In this document: positions 10,085 to 20,634 of the stretch, piece by piece
How positions within the stretch are numbered: position 1 is the stretch's first letter
Layout of the letters: each line of letters starts with the position of its first letter
From: Suillus spraguei
Lineage: Eukaryota > Basidiomycota > Agaricomycetes > Boletales > Suillaceae
Direction of reading: 5' to 3'
DNA length: 35,134 bases
Assembly: GCA_016800925.1 (NCBI GenBank)
Contig: JABCPU010000612.1
Coordinates: 1 to 35,134 of the forward strand
Program-made: the position numbers and the translations under genes
Notes under the pieces: model-generated
Told to the model about the DNA's origin: nothing
Databases searched by the model: none
What the model saw: the letters and a program-made list of their open reading frames with translations, nothing else

Positions 10085-11690
10085 CCGAGTCCTGAGTGCT
10101 GAGTGCCAAAACTCGAAACCCAAAACTTGAAACTCACAAAGTGTGAAGTACCAAGACCCGAGACCCAAAACCCTGGCATACAGTTTCAAGTTTCAAGTTT
10201 CAAGTTTCAAATTTTGGGGTTCAGGGTTTAGGGTTCAGGTTCCGGCACGAGGCACTTGTGACATTGCCAGGAATTCAGGATTTGGGTTCCAGGTTTTGGT
10301 ACTTGACACTTGGTGAACTGTATAAGGAAATAGAAATTTTACATGATACAGATTTGTGCGAGTTTCAAGTTTCAAGTTTCGGGGTTCGAGGTCTGGCACT
10401 CAGCACTTGTTACATTGCCAGGAATTCAGGATTCGGGTCTCAGTTCTTGGTACTTGACACTCGGTGAACTGTATAAGGAAATAGAAAATTTACATCTGAC
10501 ACATCTTTGCGAGTTTCAAGTTTCAAGTTGTAAGTTTCGGAGTTCGGAGGTTGTGTTCCAGCACTCGGCACTTGTTACATTGCCAGGAATTTGGGATTCG
10601 GGTCCCAGGTCGTGGTACTTGACACTTGGTGAACTGTATAAGGAAATAGAAAATTTACATGATACAGATTTTTGCAAGTTTCAATTTTCACTCGGCACTT
10701 GTTACATTGCCAGGAATTTGGGATTCGGGTCCCAGGTCGTGGTACTTGACACTTGGTGAACTGTATAAGGAAATAGAAAATTTACATGATACAGATTTTT
10801 GCAAGTTTCAATTTTGAAGTTTGAAGTGTGAAGTTTCGGGGTTCGGGGGTCAGGTTCCGGCACTCGGCACTTGTTACACTGCCAGGAATTTGGGATTTGG
10901 GTCCTGGGTCTTGGTACTTGACACTCGATGAACTGTGGAAGGAAATAGAAAATTTACATGATATAGATTTTTGCAAGTTTCACTTTTGAAGTTTGCAGTT
11001 TGAAGTTGTGGGGTTTGGGGGTCAGGTTCCAGCACTTGGCACTTGTTACACTGCCAGGAATTCAGGTTTCGGGTTTCGGGTCTTGGTACTTGACACTCAG
11101 TGAACTGTGTAAGGAAATAGAAATTTGACATGATACAGATTTTTGCAAGTTTCAATTTTGAAGTTTGAAGTTTGAAGTTTCGGGGTTTGGGGGTCAGGTT
11201 CCGGCACTCGGCACTTGTTACATTGCCAGGAATTCGGGATTCGGGTCCCAGGTCTTGGTACTTGGCACTCAGTGAACTGTGCAAGGAAATAGAAATTTTA
11301 CATGATACAGATTTTGCAAGTTTGAAGTTTGAAGTTTCGGGGTTTGGGTGCCGGCACTCGGCACTCAACACTCGGCACTCAACACTCGGCACTTGTTACA
11401 TTGCCAGGAATTTGGGATTCAGGTCCCGGGTCATGGTACTTAACACTTGGTGAACTGTGTAAGGAAATAGACATTTTACATGATACACATTTTTGTGAGT
11501 TCCAAGTTCCAAGTTTTAAGTTTTGTGGTTCAGGGTTCGGGTTCCGGCACTCGGCACTTGTTACATTGCCAAGGATTCAAGATTTGGGTCCTGGGTCTTG
11601 GTACTTGACACTCAGTGAACTGTGTGAGGAAATAGGCATTTTACATGATATACATTTTTGCAAGTTTCAAGTTTTGAGTTTTGAGTTTCA
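10085..11690. repeat. Tandem array of about nine ~172-bp units
   Basis: The anchor ACTTGTTACATTGCCAGG (with minor variants) recurs at about 10254, 10405, 10570, 10697, 10869, 11041, 11213, 11391 and 11556. The spacings are 151, 165, 127, 172, 172, 172, 178 and 165 bp. Each unit also holds CTTGACACTCGGTGAACTG, a GGAAATAGAAATTTTACATG block and a run of short GAAGTTT/CAAGTTT and GGTTCGGG words. The 127-bp unit has an internal deletion. Long reading frames here are translated repeat and are not called as genes. Confidence 0.9.
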
Positions 11691-11747
11691 GCTTTTTATT
11701 GCCTCACATTTTTCTGAGTCCCAAGTGCCAAATCCTGAGTGCCAAAC

Positions 11748-11775
11748 TCCAGTAGTCCACAATTTCGGGGTTCGG
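11748..11775 (+). repeat. Left arm of 28-bp inverted repeat around the KDZ block
   Basis: TCCAGTAGTCCACAATTT followed by CGGGGTTCGG matches, in inverted orientation, 16754-16781 with one mismatch in 28. The pair encloses the KDZ coding region and could be its terminal inverted repeat, although the surrounding arrays share words with it. Confidence 0.6.
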
Positions 11776-11799
11776 CACTTGGGATTCAGCAATCAGGAC

Positions 11800-12212
11800 C
11801 CAGAAATTGAGCAAGGCCGTCGTGTCCCAGTTTGGCAACTTCGAAGGCTCCTTCAGGTCAATATCCACCAGAAGATACTTCCTTGCCACAAAGTCATCCT
11901 GACTTTGTATGAGGGCACTCCATGGCATGACAGCCTTTTCATTCCCGGAAAATATTCCTGTGTCCACGCATTCAGCAACATCTCGGATGTTGCCACGAAA
12001 GACTCACTGTAGTGCGATGTAAGAAACGCCCTGACTATGGCTTTCTTCTCCTCAAGTTTTGTTTCTGTGATGTCTGGAAGCAACAGCATCCCATCCCCAT
12101 CCGTGTCGAGTTTGAAAGCTGGTTTTCTGACTCTTTTGCGACCCCTAGGCGTCCATTTCCTCCCATACTGTATCATGTCCTTCCTTTCCTTCCTGTTCTT
12201 GTTGTTGAACAA
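11800..12212 (-). pseudogene. Hypothetical basidiomycete protein remnant beside KDZ
   Basis: The minus frame from 12212 encodes WTPRGRKRVRKPAFKLD, then TETKLEEKKAIVRAFLTSHY. After a frame change near 11930 it continues as VPSYK/PWSALIQSQDDFVARKYLL and LKEPSKLPNWDTTALLNFW. The composition and continuity across the shift argue for a once-real gene. I recall similar unnamed proteins (an IVRAFLTxHY block followed by a PSK...LLxFW block) in Agaricomycete genomes but can assign no function. It is divergently oriented to the KDZ transposase 160 bp away and lies within the 28-bp inverted repeat, so it may be a second gene of that element. Confidence 0.5.
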
Positions 12213-13321
12213 CTAAGTCTTATACATCTAAGAGTTGATGGAAGAATAAGATGTTAAAATTGTAGTTTTTCAACACAACAAAGATGCATCACCTGCTTCC
12301 TCTTTTTCCATTCTCCTTGGTCGACTTTAGGAGCAAACAACCTGGCTGCCCTGGCAATTGCAGTGAGCTTCTGTGTCTGTGGTTGACGTGCCCTATTTCT
12401 GCTGGAAGTCGAGTGAGTGGAATAGTCAAAATGACTACCTCAGGCAATGGCTGCCAAGGCAGGAATCATCTTTGCATCAACTCCTGGATCAAGAAGCTCC
12501 ACCAGAAGACAGGAGATGCATCATCTGCCACCAGGATGGGGTCTACAAATGTCAAGATTGTCTTGGCAAGCCTCTCTATTGCACGGGCTATTGCAGGAGT
12601 CAACATTGTTGCAATCCTTTCCACTGGATCAGTCAATGGAATGGTCAATTCTTCAAGTGGAGTTGTCTCGCTCATGTCGGACTCACCATACACCTCGGGC
12701 ATGATGGCAAGCAATGTCCGGTGCTCACAGATAGGTGGGATTTGTTCGAAGGAGATGAACCTGAAGACCAGCTTGAGCCTGAAGATCTTCCGTCTGTGTC
12801 GGGACCTGAGTTCCAGCCGAAGGAAAACACCATGGTCATCATTGACAAGTCCGGAGTTCACTGCCTTGAGGTTCGATGCTGTGATTGTCCAAATGCCATG
12901 AGTCCAGACATTCAAATGTTTCGGCATGGATTTTTCCCTGCATCATTTAACAGGCTGAAGACCATGTTTACCTTCAGAGTGCTGGATGATTTTCTATTGG
13001 ACAACCTTGAATGCGGCACCTCCGCAATGAACTATGACAGCAAGCTCCGGCGAATGACCTCGAGCATGTTTCCACACCTTGTTCTGGTAATGCTATTTGT
13101 GCTTCATCTAAAGGACATTATGTTGACACAGGCAGTGGCAAGGATCGATACAGAGAGCTCATGAGAGTCGCTTGACAGTGGAGGCAGTTGAAGACCATGA
13201 AATGGCATGGCTATGGCCATTGTTCTGACATCCCGAACGCAGGAGATCTTGCATGATTTTGCCCGGCATGTCCTCAGCCTGGGATTAATGTATCTTTGTC
13301 AGGGGATAAATCACTTGATGA

Positions 13322-13372
13322 GTGAGTCATGTTCAATACCAAAGTGAACTCAGCGATGATAAGAACTCCAAG
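13322..13372 (+). other. Probable 51-bp GT-AG intron in KDZ transposase
   Basis: The donor is GTGAGT at 13322 and the acceptor CCAAG ends at 13372. Removal joins GATGA to CTGG, giving Asp-Asp-Trp-Lys-Tyr-Thr-Arg, and bypasses the in-frame TGA at 13323-13325. Confidence 0.7.
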
Positions 13373-13681
13373 CTGGAAATACACCCGGTCATTTGTGATG
13401 GACAGAAATTTCAAAGCTGAACACCTGCATCCCATTAATCCCCTCGATGAAGTTTGGCTTTCAGATGGGCTTGGATTCATGGTTGCAAAGGACAGGTATA
13501 ACCTGCATCTTGCAGAGGCTGCTGACATGGTGGAAAAATCGAGCTGCAACAATCACCGGGCGGTCAATCAAGCAAATGCGGTGCAGCACAAGCTCGAGTC
13601 CACAGGAATCGGGGGAGTTGCCAGCGCCCGGCACGGGTGCTTTGTCCCTTACTCAATGGTTGATTTTCAGAAAGGGGAAAG

Positions 13682-13734
13682 GCAAGCCAAACATGCCATT
13701 CGACATTCACTAGTTGACCATGCATCATTTGCAG
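13682..13734 (+). other. Probable 53-bp GC-AG intron in KDZ transposase
   Basis: The donor is GCAAGC and the acceptor TTTGCAG. Removal joins GAAAG to ACAAATG and gives Glu-Arg-Gln-Met-Asn-Met-Asp, matching the expected QKGERQ...MNMDY run. The 53-bp length suits basidiomycete introns. The donor may be a decayed GT. Confidence 0.65.
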
Positions 13735-15689
13735 ACAAATGAACATGGACTACACCCTTTGTGAGGCTGCCCAGCACAACATGGAAGGCATTACCAGGGC
13801 TGTCACCTTCTATGACATCAATTGTCAATACAACAAGCACTTTTGTGTTCGGGTGGATCGAAGCCAATACCTTGACATGGTACCGGAACTGACCATCATT
13901 CCTGGAATCGGGTTGTGGCATGTGCATGGACATCAGGACAGTTGATATGCTTCGAATTTTATTGAAGGCATTGGCCAGATTGATGAAGAGATCATGGAGA
14001 CCCTATGGGCCCGTCTCAACCTGATTTCCCCTGCTGCTCGGGGAATGTCATCCCGCACTGAAAGGAATGTCTTGATTATCAGATGAACAATTCCAATTTC
14101 TGCAAGATGATCCGCATGAAAAGGACTCTTTGCCGTAAATACAAGCTGGCGAAGAATGGCATCACCGAAAGTGGCAAGGCTTTCAACAGACTAGATGAAG
14201 CTGCACCTGGCAATTTAAAGACAGAATGGTTAGCCAGCGAGATGGTCACTCAGTCCAAGAGAATCAGGGATCCTGTGGCGATGGATTTATATGAAATCAA
14301 TATCAAGAAGGGTAAATTGACATTCTGTGTCTCCGTGGAGCTCCGCATTCATTTTTCACTTAGCACCAAGCAAAAAGGAGATCAAGCTTAGACTACTAGA
14401 AGCGGGTAATGCCCGTCATGCAGCACCCTCTCGCAGATCTGTGGCAACATGGATATCCATTGGGTTGGCAATTGAAGAGGCTCAAATTGCATTGCTCATC
14501 GAGGTCCGCAGAATTGGAAGACGATCGATGGAGACACAGAGATTAGATATCGCCCGGCAATGCAATTGTCTCCAAGGCCAGATAGATGAATTCACTCGGT
14601 CTGCTCTTACACATCTGGGAGAGGGATTTGATGCAGATGACGATCCTGATGACTTGAACATAGATATTCTTGATGATATCGATGATGACCTGGCACATTT
14701 CACTGAGACATCTGATGCATGGACAAACTCACCTGAGCTCACCATAATTCCATTGCCATCAAACCTCGGGGTTGAACATTGCAGATGCTGTATGGCAGAG
14801 GATCTGATTCTGTTGGAGATGTCGCTTCATGAAGGGCAGGCCAATGATGCCCTGCACAATCTCTGCATTCACTTGTGCAACAAGGCTATCCTGTTCCGAA
14901 CAACAGTTAGGCAAGCCAAATCTCAAGCCCTAAAAACTCGAGCGTGGTCCCAGGTGACATCAGTGCAGCAGGCAGTATCCCTACATGCCAGTATATATAC
15001 AAAAACCAGGAAGCAAATAATACAACTTGAGCCAGGGCCAGACCAGCTTCAGAAATAGAAACCCCTGCTTTGCGAGCAGCTCAAAATAAGCACTGCCGTC
15101 AGCGATCCAAATGCCCAAGGTCAGCGAAATGAGTCCCTCGCTTGGTTCTGGTCAGTGGAAGTCGATATGGAGGGTCCAGATAATTCGTGGAATGAGGAAT
15201 GTGAGTTCGGGCATGCTTGATATATCCCATGGTGAGCTGACAGGACCCATCCCAAGTTTACCGAGTTCATTGGCTTCGGGCAAAGGCACTATGGGATCGA
15301 TGGATGGAAGACATATCATTGGTGCAATCAGAGATGGATTGGACATGCAACTTTTTCTTGTGGAAGGCAACCCAATGGGGTGCCCGGATGCAGGAATCAT
15401 TGTTGAAACAACTTCCGGGTCATGCATGCTATGCCAGAAGGCAGTCTCAAATGTATTCCTTACTAGCTCAAGATGCACAGGCAGCACTTCAAGACCTGCA
15501 GCCCGCGTTGATTGATGGTGCACATGAATGAATTTGTTTTGCTGATGACACCCAAACATTGAGTCCCGGGAATTGTCCGGGTCAGCCCATGTTGGAGTTT
15601 GAATTTCTTATCCATCCATCAGTGAATCATATCATCAGCTCTTCACCATCTGTCAGTTTCATTGCCAGTGTCACACTCTTGCATTATCC

Positions 15690-16492
15690 ATGCCTGAAAC
15701 TCCTACATTTATATCTGGCACTTTAAATACTGGAAATCACTGGCAACCTATGAAGCTGAACCTTCAAGATATTTCTTGTACTTTGAATATGGCTGCATCG
15801 CGCATCCATGCATGTATCTCTCAATATCAGATGGAGGCTGCTAACAACCATCCCTCTTCTGCCCGGATCATGTACTTTAAAGCCGGGCTGCAATGGGAGA
15901 TCAATGTAAGTGACTGATGACCAGATGACCGGCTGACTTTGGTGGGCAATGCTGAGATTTCCAACAGACATTTGTTATGCCACTCCTGCAGTACTAAGCT
16001 GCAAGGAACATTGTTTCTGTTGTTCCAAGCCCGGTTGCACATGTCCTGACATTGTATCCCATGCTCACCTGGAACACTGTTCCAGACCACATCTTTTCAT
16101 CCCACCTATGTCAGTTTGATGATGTCGCAGCTCCGGGACATCCATCCCAGATGATTCCCAGCTATGATACTCCATGGTGGATGGGACACACCAAAATTCC
16201 GGATGAACCATGGCAATGGGGTCAAATCATGAGGTCCTGTGTCATTCATTACCAGCATTGGATGGAAAATGGAGTTGAGGATGATGGCTTGGTTCTTCCT
16301 GAGGAGGTAAATGACTCATCAGGCCCATCAGTGATGGGACTTAAGATGATTCGAGCACACCTGGTAGCATTGATGGAGGAGCAAGATGAGGGTATCCATG
16401 AGAAGATGGCAGAGGTGAAGATGTACACTGACATGCTACAGAGATTGAAGAGAGGCAGGGGAGTGGAGTCCTCTTCACTGTGTTTAGATTAG
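15690..16492 (+). pseudogene. Trailing ORF region of the KDZ element, function unknown
   Basis: Downstream of the transposase, 16052-16492 is open for 146 codons and ends in a TAG at 16490-16492. It encodes a Trp-rich stretch (DTPWWMGHTKIPDEPWQWGQ), an acidic segment and a charged helical end (HLVALMEEQDEGIHEKM then MLQRLKRGRG). The preceding 15690-15917 is open in another frame with short plausible segments only. The end is homologous to 9900-10012, which shows that it is a repeated transposon component. I recognise no domain. It may be a decayed last exon of the transposase or a separate accessory ORF. The stretch 15532-15689 holds nothing I can identify. Confidence 0.4.
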
Positions 16493-16753
16493 AATGGTCT
16501 TCATTTCATACATGATGTAAAATATTTTATTCCATCCAAATGATTGTCTTGACTCCTGAATATTTGTTCTGGATTTTGAGGACTGGATTTCAAGATCCGG
16601 ATGTAGAGTCCTAAATCCCAAATGCTGAGTGGCGAATGCCCGAGTGCCAAGGTACTCAGAGTTTGGGACTCAATTCATGGGACTCAACTTCCGAATGGCA
16701 AGATTGCCTCACATATTTCTGAGTGGCGAGTCACGAATCTTAGGTACCGAACC

Positions 16754-16781
16754 CCGAACCCCAAAATTGTGGACTACTGGA
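16754..16781 (-). repeat. Right arm of 28-bp inverted repeat around the KDZ block
   Basis: Reverse complement of 11748-11775 with a single mismatch. The outer ends of the pair are 5034 bp apart. Confidence 0.6.
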
Positions 16782-16799
16782 TTTCATGGTTTGGGGTTC

Positions 16800-18060
16800 A
16801 GCACTCAAGGTTCGAGATAAAATAGATATCTGTGTGACGGTGCGGGGTTCGGCACTCAACATGTGTGGATCAATCACTTTCACATTATTCTGAGTGCCGA
16901 GTCCCGAGTTCTGGGTTCTGGGGCTCGGCAGTCAGCGTTTTGCACTTAACATGTGTGCATCAATATCATTCACAATGTTGTGAGTCCCGAGTCCCGGCTG
17001 CCGATGTTCGGGGTTGGCACCCAACATGTGTGGATTATTCTGAGTGCCAAGTGCCGAGTTCCGGGTGCCGGGCTCAGCAGTCGTCATTCGGCATTTAACA
17101 TGTGTGGATCAATGTCATTCACAATGTTGTGAGTCCCGAGTCCCAAGTTCCGGCTGCTGGGGTTCGGCACTCAACATGTGTGGATCAATAAATTTCACAT
17201 TATTCTGAGTGCTGAGTTCCGGGTGCTGGGGCTCGGCATTCGCGTTTGGCACTTAACATGTGGGAATCAATATCATTACAATGTTGTGAGTCCCGAGTTC
17301 CAGCTGCCAGAGTTCGGGGTTCGCACTCAACATGTGTGGATTATTCTGAGTGCCAAGTGCCGAGTTCCAGGTGCCGGGGCTCGGCAGTCGGATTCGGCAC
17401 TTAACATGTGTGCATAAATATCATTCACAATGTTGTGTGTCCCGAGTCCCGAGTTCCGGCTGCCGGGGTTCGGGGTTCAGCACTTTACATGTGGGAATCA
17501 GTATCTTTCACATTGTTCTAAGTCCCGAGTCCTGACTGCCGGCTGCTGGGGTTCGTGGTTCGGCCCTCAACATATGTGGCTCACTAAATTTCACATGATT
17601 CTCAGTGCCGAGTGCCGTGTTCCGTGTTCCGGGGTTCGGCATTTGGCGTTCGGCACTTTACATGTGGGAATCAATATCTTTCACGTTGTTCTGAGTCCCA
17701 AGTCCCGACTGCCTGCCGGGTTCGGAGTTCGGCCCTCAACATGTGTGGATCAATGACTTGCACATTATTCTGAGTCCCGAGTCCCGAGTGCCGGCTGCCG
17801 GGGTTTGGAGTTCGGCATTTATGATATGTGAATTCACATCTTTCACATTGTTCTGAGTCCTGAGTCCCGAGTTCTGGCTGCCAGAGTTTGGGGTTCGGCA
17901 CTTACTATATGTGAATTCATATCTTTCACATTGTTATCAGTCCCAAGTCCCGAGTGCCGGCTGCGGGGTTTGGTGTTCGGCAGTCAAAATGTGTGGATCA
18001 AAGTCTGTTGCCTCACACTTTGCTGAGTCCCGAGTGTCAAGCCTGAATTTGGACTATCAA
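16800..18060. repeat. Tandem array of about fifteen ~80-bp units
   Basis: The anchor ACATGTG (variants ATATGTG, AAATGTG) recurs at about 16859, 16949, 17034, 17098, 17174, 17256, 17330, 17404, 17488, 17570, 17660, 17739, 17823, 17907 and 17988. Spacing is 64-90 bp, mostly 74-90. Each unit holds a TTTCACATTNTTCTGAGT word, one to three GAGTCCCGAGT words and GGGGTTCGG. Reading frames across it are repeat translations. It sits on the right flank of the KDZ coding block, mirroring the ~172-bp array on the left. Confidence 0.9.
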
Positions 18061-18239
18061 TCATTGAGTCCCGAATTTTGAGTATCGAGTCCCGAGTCCC
18101 AGATACACAGAGTTAGGGACTCAATTCATGGAACTTGACTTCCGACTTGAGTTCCAGAACTGTTGATGCTCTAATTGGTACATGGTATTTGTGTGTTGCT
18201 ACTAACATGGGTAACAACTCTTTCAACTTCTTTGATCTT

Positions 18240-18930
18240 TCACACCATGGTTAGTATGCAGCCTTTGACCATAGCCCATCCACATGAGGGAACCCCAGCA
18301 TAAATGTGCACAGAATCCCTCATATACCATGCCCAAGCAATCTGATCCCCTTCCACTCCATCAACCCCATGTCTCACAATTCTTCCCGAAAATGCAATCA
18401 TACAGCCGGAATCATACCTGAATTCCAGCTGAAGGCTTGGCATACTCATGCGAGCATTAGAATAGTTTCCCACGGTGGTGAGAATATCAAAGCATTCAGG
18501 AATCGATAAATGGTCTCGATGATTGGGGGTTTCCCGATTGGAAATGATGGAGAGGCTGTTAAACACGGATGCCCAGTACTGCAGGGTCTCTGGCATCTGT
18601 GGCAGTTCCTTGCTCAGTGCCTTATCTCCGAGGTGTGACAAGGCTCGTAACCCTGTAAAATACTGCTGAGGATGCATGACCCTGAGTGCCGCCGATGCGA
18701 TGGCTGCGGCCTTGCAATAGCTTTCAGGATATTCTCAGAGGAGGGTCCCTTCAATGATGTGGATACCTCCGGATCTGGCAGATTCTATGGGATTGGTGAG
18801 TTTGACTCCAGAAATCACCATCTCATCACATCCTACCTCGTGGCCCTGTTGAAACCATGCGGAGATAAATTGATGCATCCAGGAGTTGACCCAACATTTT
18901 CCGAGCCCTGTTTGAACCATTCTTGATTAT
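18240..18930 (-). pseudogene. TET/JBP-like 2-oxoglutarate/Fe(II) dioxygenase remnant
   Basis: The frame 18677-18240 (145 codons) reads RALSHLGDKALSKELP, SVFNSLSIISNRETPNHRD, CFDILTTVGNYSNARM, LQLEFRYDSGCMIAFSG, RIVRHGVDGVEGDQIAW and YMRDSVHIYAGVP. This fits the double-stranded beta-helix of fungal TET/JBP oxygenases: HxD iron ligands at His53/Asp55 (codons near 18521-18513), distal iron His103 (near 18371) and an Arg that could bind 2-oxoglutarate (Arg120, near 18320). GDQ where I would expect GDR may be a CpG-type loss. The family oxidises 5-methylcytosine. Upstream, 18920-18735 is open in another frame (VNSWMHQFISAWFQQGHE) with an AG acceptor before CTATTGCAAGG. The gene is interrupted, and no clean start is visible. 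It lies next to a KDZ element, an association known in Agaricomycetes. The TET/JBP call is from memory of the family. Confidence 0.68.
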
Positions 18931-19076
18931 ATCACCAATTGCCATCAGCCTTTACACTTTTTCGAGGCTTGGACCCAGCAAATCGGTGGCCGCCCTGATT
19001 TCCTTCTGTAGGTACCATTTGATATTCAATATCCATTGAGTAACAATCTACACATTACGCACCTGGGTGGTCTCGG

Positions 19077-19480
19077 TCAGGGTGTCCAGAAGGTACCATG
19101 CGATGATGGTACCGGAAACATCGATAATTGTGGCAGGTTTGTCCACCAACTTTGTGCCCTCATTGCCAGGAGGACACCTCTCAAGCAACTTCTCCTCTTT
19201 CTCCTCATTATGCCAGTGTTCTTTGGGGATATCAATTTGCTATATCTTGCAATATCAATCTGCATCTTAACTGTCATGAAGGAATTTGAATGATCAAACA
19301 CATTTTGAACATCTGCAGGAAGACCCACTGGGATTTTTATATGCCTTTATGAGTACATCAGCCAAGCGATCGCACGCCATCACCAGATCAGTGTCCAGGT
19401 TTGGAGAAGGTATAACTGGTTCTCCTCCAGTCTTCTCTGCATTGAATTTTCATTCGGTATATGCCCCTGCTTCATGAGTG
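19077..19480 (-). pseudogene. Possible 5' part of the TET/JBP-like gene
   Basis: The minus strand is open for 83 codons at 19328-19077 (MGLPADVQNVFDHSNSFMTV). Upstream it is open in a second frame containing NLDTDLVMACDRLADVLIK at about 19335-19400. The two could be joined exons of the upstream gene body because orientation and spacing fit. There is no recognisable domain, so this is a weak call. Confidence 0.25.
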
Positions 19481-19734
19481 ACAGCCAGGGCCCAAGTGCC
19501 CAGATTTTTATGTCACAAGTGGACATGGAAGAAGTGTTCATGTTGCAAGTTGATATTGGGAAATCAGATGCTGAATGCTGGATGTCCAGACTTTGGTGTT
19601 AAAGGGGGTGAAGATAGCGAGGATCAGATAAGGGAACCTTGGATGATGTTGGCTTTCAAAGCTGTATTATCATCCATTGCTCAATGAAATACCAGATGAT
19701 TGGAAGTGTGCTGGATATCTGATATTCATTTGTC

Positions 19735-20120
19735 AAGACCCAGGTTCGGAACTTGGCATCTCATAGGGCAACCACTTTTTGCACCCTGGTGTCCACATTC
19801 TACAAGACAACATAAGCACCATAAAAGGCCATGTCAAGCAGAGACCCGGGTCTCCGGAACTTGGAACTTGGTAAGCTTTATCTGATTTTTGGGGGTCTGG
19901 GTGTCTTGTAGGGCAACACAAGCCTCACACCCCGCTTTCCACATTCTACAGACAACCTAAGGCCCATAAAGGCCATTTCAAGAGATCACTTGCTGCTCCC
20001 GGAACTTGGGTGTCTTGTAGGGCAACACAAGCCTGCACCCAGTTTCCACATTCTACAAGACAACCTAAGCACCATAAAAGGCCATGTCAAGACAGCACCT
20101 GCTGCTCTGGGAACTCAGTA
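19735..20120. repeat. Three-copy repeat, 107-146-bp spacing
   Basis: TCCACATTCTACAAGACAAC, followed by an AAGGCCATGTCAAG block, recurs at 19792, 19938 and 20045. Between copies lies CTTGTAGGGCAAC, partly complementary to CTACAAGACAAC, so each unit can form a hairpin. The stretch 19481-19734 before it holds no supported gene. Confidence 0.75.
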
Positions 20121-20154
20121 ACTGTGATTTATTACCTCCTCTGATTCGGATGAT

Positions 20155-20607
20155 ATGCAACTCCCTCAGCTCCATCATGTCTACAATTATCATACACATG
20201 GGCCCACCCGTCTATATTTTATACCACCCTCAGCCCACCCATCTAATATAATATACTGTACAACACCCTCAGCCCACCTGTCTAATAAATATTTATATAA
20301 CACTCTGGCCCACCCATCTAATACCTGTCTAATTTAATATGTGTCTGGGCCCACCCGTGTATGTGATAACAAGTACCCTTCACATACCTGTCTATTTGAT
20401 ACACATCTACCTTGATACACCCATCTACATGATATCCAACTACCTCGGCCCATCCGTCTACCGGATATTCATGTACATCGGCCCACTCATCTACTCTACA
20501 TATTCCTTGCATGGGCCCACCCGCTGTCATCAGGAATAATATTCCTCCCGGCCCATCCGTCATGAACGAGGATATTTCTACCATGGGCCCATGGTCCGCT
20601 GGCCCGT
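20155..20607 (+). repeat. Left arm of subrepeat-built inverted repeat
   Basis: This arm is made of degenerate 35-48-bp units each holding GGCCCACCCGTCTA or a close variant plus an AT-rich spacer. It ends in CCCATGGTCCGCTGGCCCGT (20588-20607). That 20-mer and about 75 bp of flanking sequence recur inverted at 26755-26830. Confidence 0.8.
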
Positions 20608-20634
20608 ATCATATGGGATATTATGCACGTCCGT

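Larger units (their letters stand above)
12373..15531 (+). pseudogene. KDZ (Kyakuja-Dileera-Zisupton) transposase with N-terminal CxC2 cluster
   Basis: The N-terminal part (12373-13080) holds the CxC2-like cysteine cluster: CIICHQDGVYKCQDC, then LYCTGYCRSQH, NPFHWISQW and LGHDGKQCPVL. The KDZ core follows with FCPACPQPGIN, HPINPLDEVWLSDGLGFM, TGIGGVASARHGCFVPYSMV, IPGIGLWHVHGHQD, METLWARLN and a C-terminal part (DALHNLCIHLCNKAILFRT, NESLAWFWSVEVD, PGHACYARRQSQMYSLLAQD). Introns at 13322-13372 (GT-AG) and 13682-13734 (GC-AG) restore frame across apparent breaks, giving DDWKYTRSF and ERQMNMDYTL. In-frame TGA codons at 13173-13175, 13254-13256 and 13943-13945, and frame changes near 13090, 14080, 14340 and 15060-15300, show it is dead. 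KDZ enzymes are cut-and-paste transposases expanded in Agaricomycetes. Confidence 0.88.
16652..18144. repeat. Direct repeats bracketing the ~80-bp array
   Basis: A 42-bp sequence at 16652-16693 (core GGGACTCAATTCATGG) recurs in the same orientation at 18103-18144 with about six mismatches. The two copies lie just outside the ~80-bp tandem array, as if the array grew between them. Confidence 0.6.

Noticed and set aside
10258..12012. Several overlapping open frames of 70-227 codons in the left array
   Set aside because: All are translations of the ~172-bp repeat and share the same repeated peptide words. There is no domain and no consistent codon pattern.
16622..17756. Open frames across the ~80-bp array
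   Set aside because: Same reason: they are repeat translation products.
10085..18060. Possible CRISPR-like arrays
   Set aside because: Units are degenerate end to end without unique spacers, and the context is a eukaryotic transposon neighbourhood.
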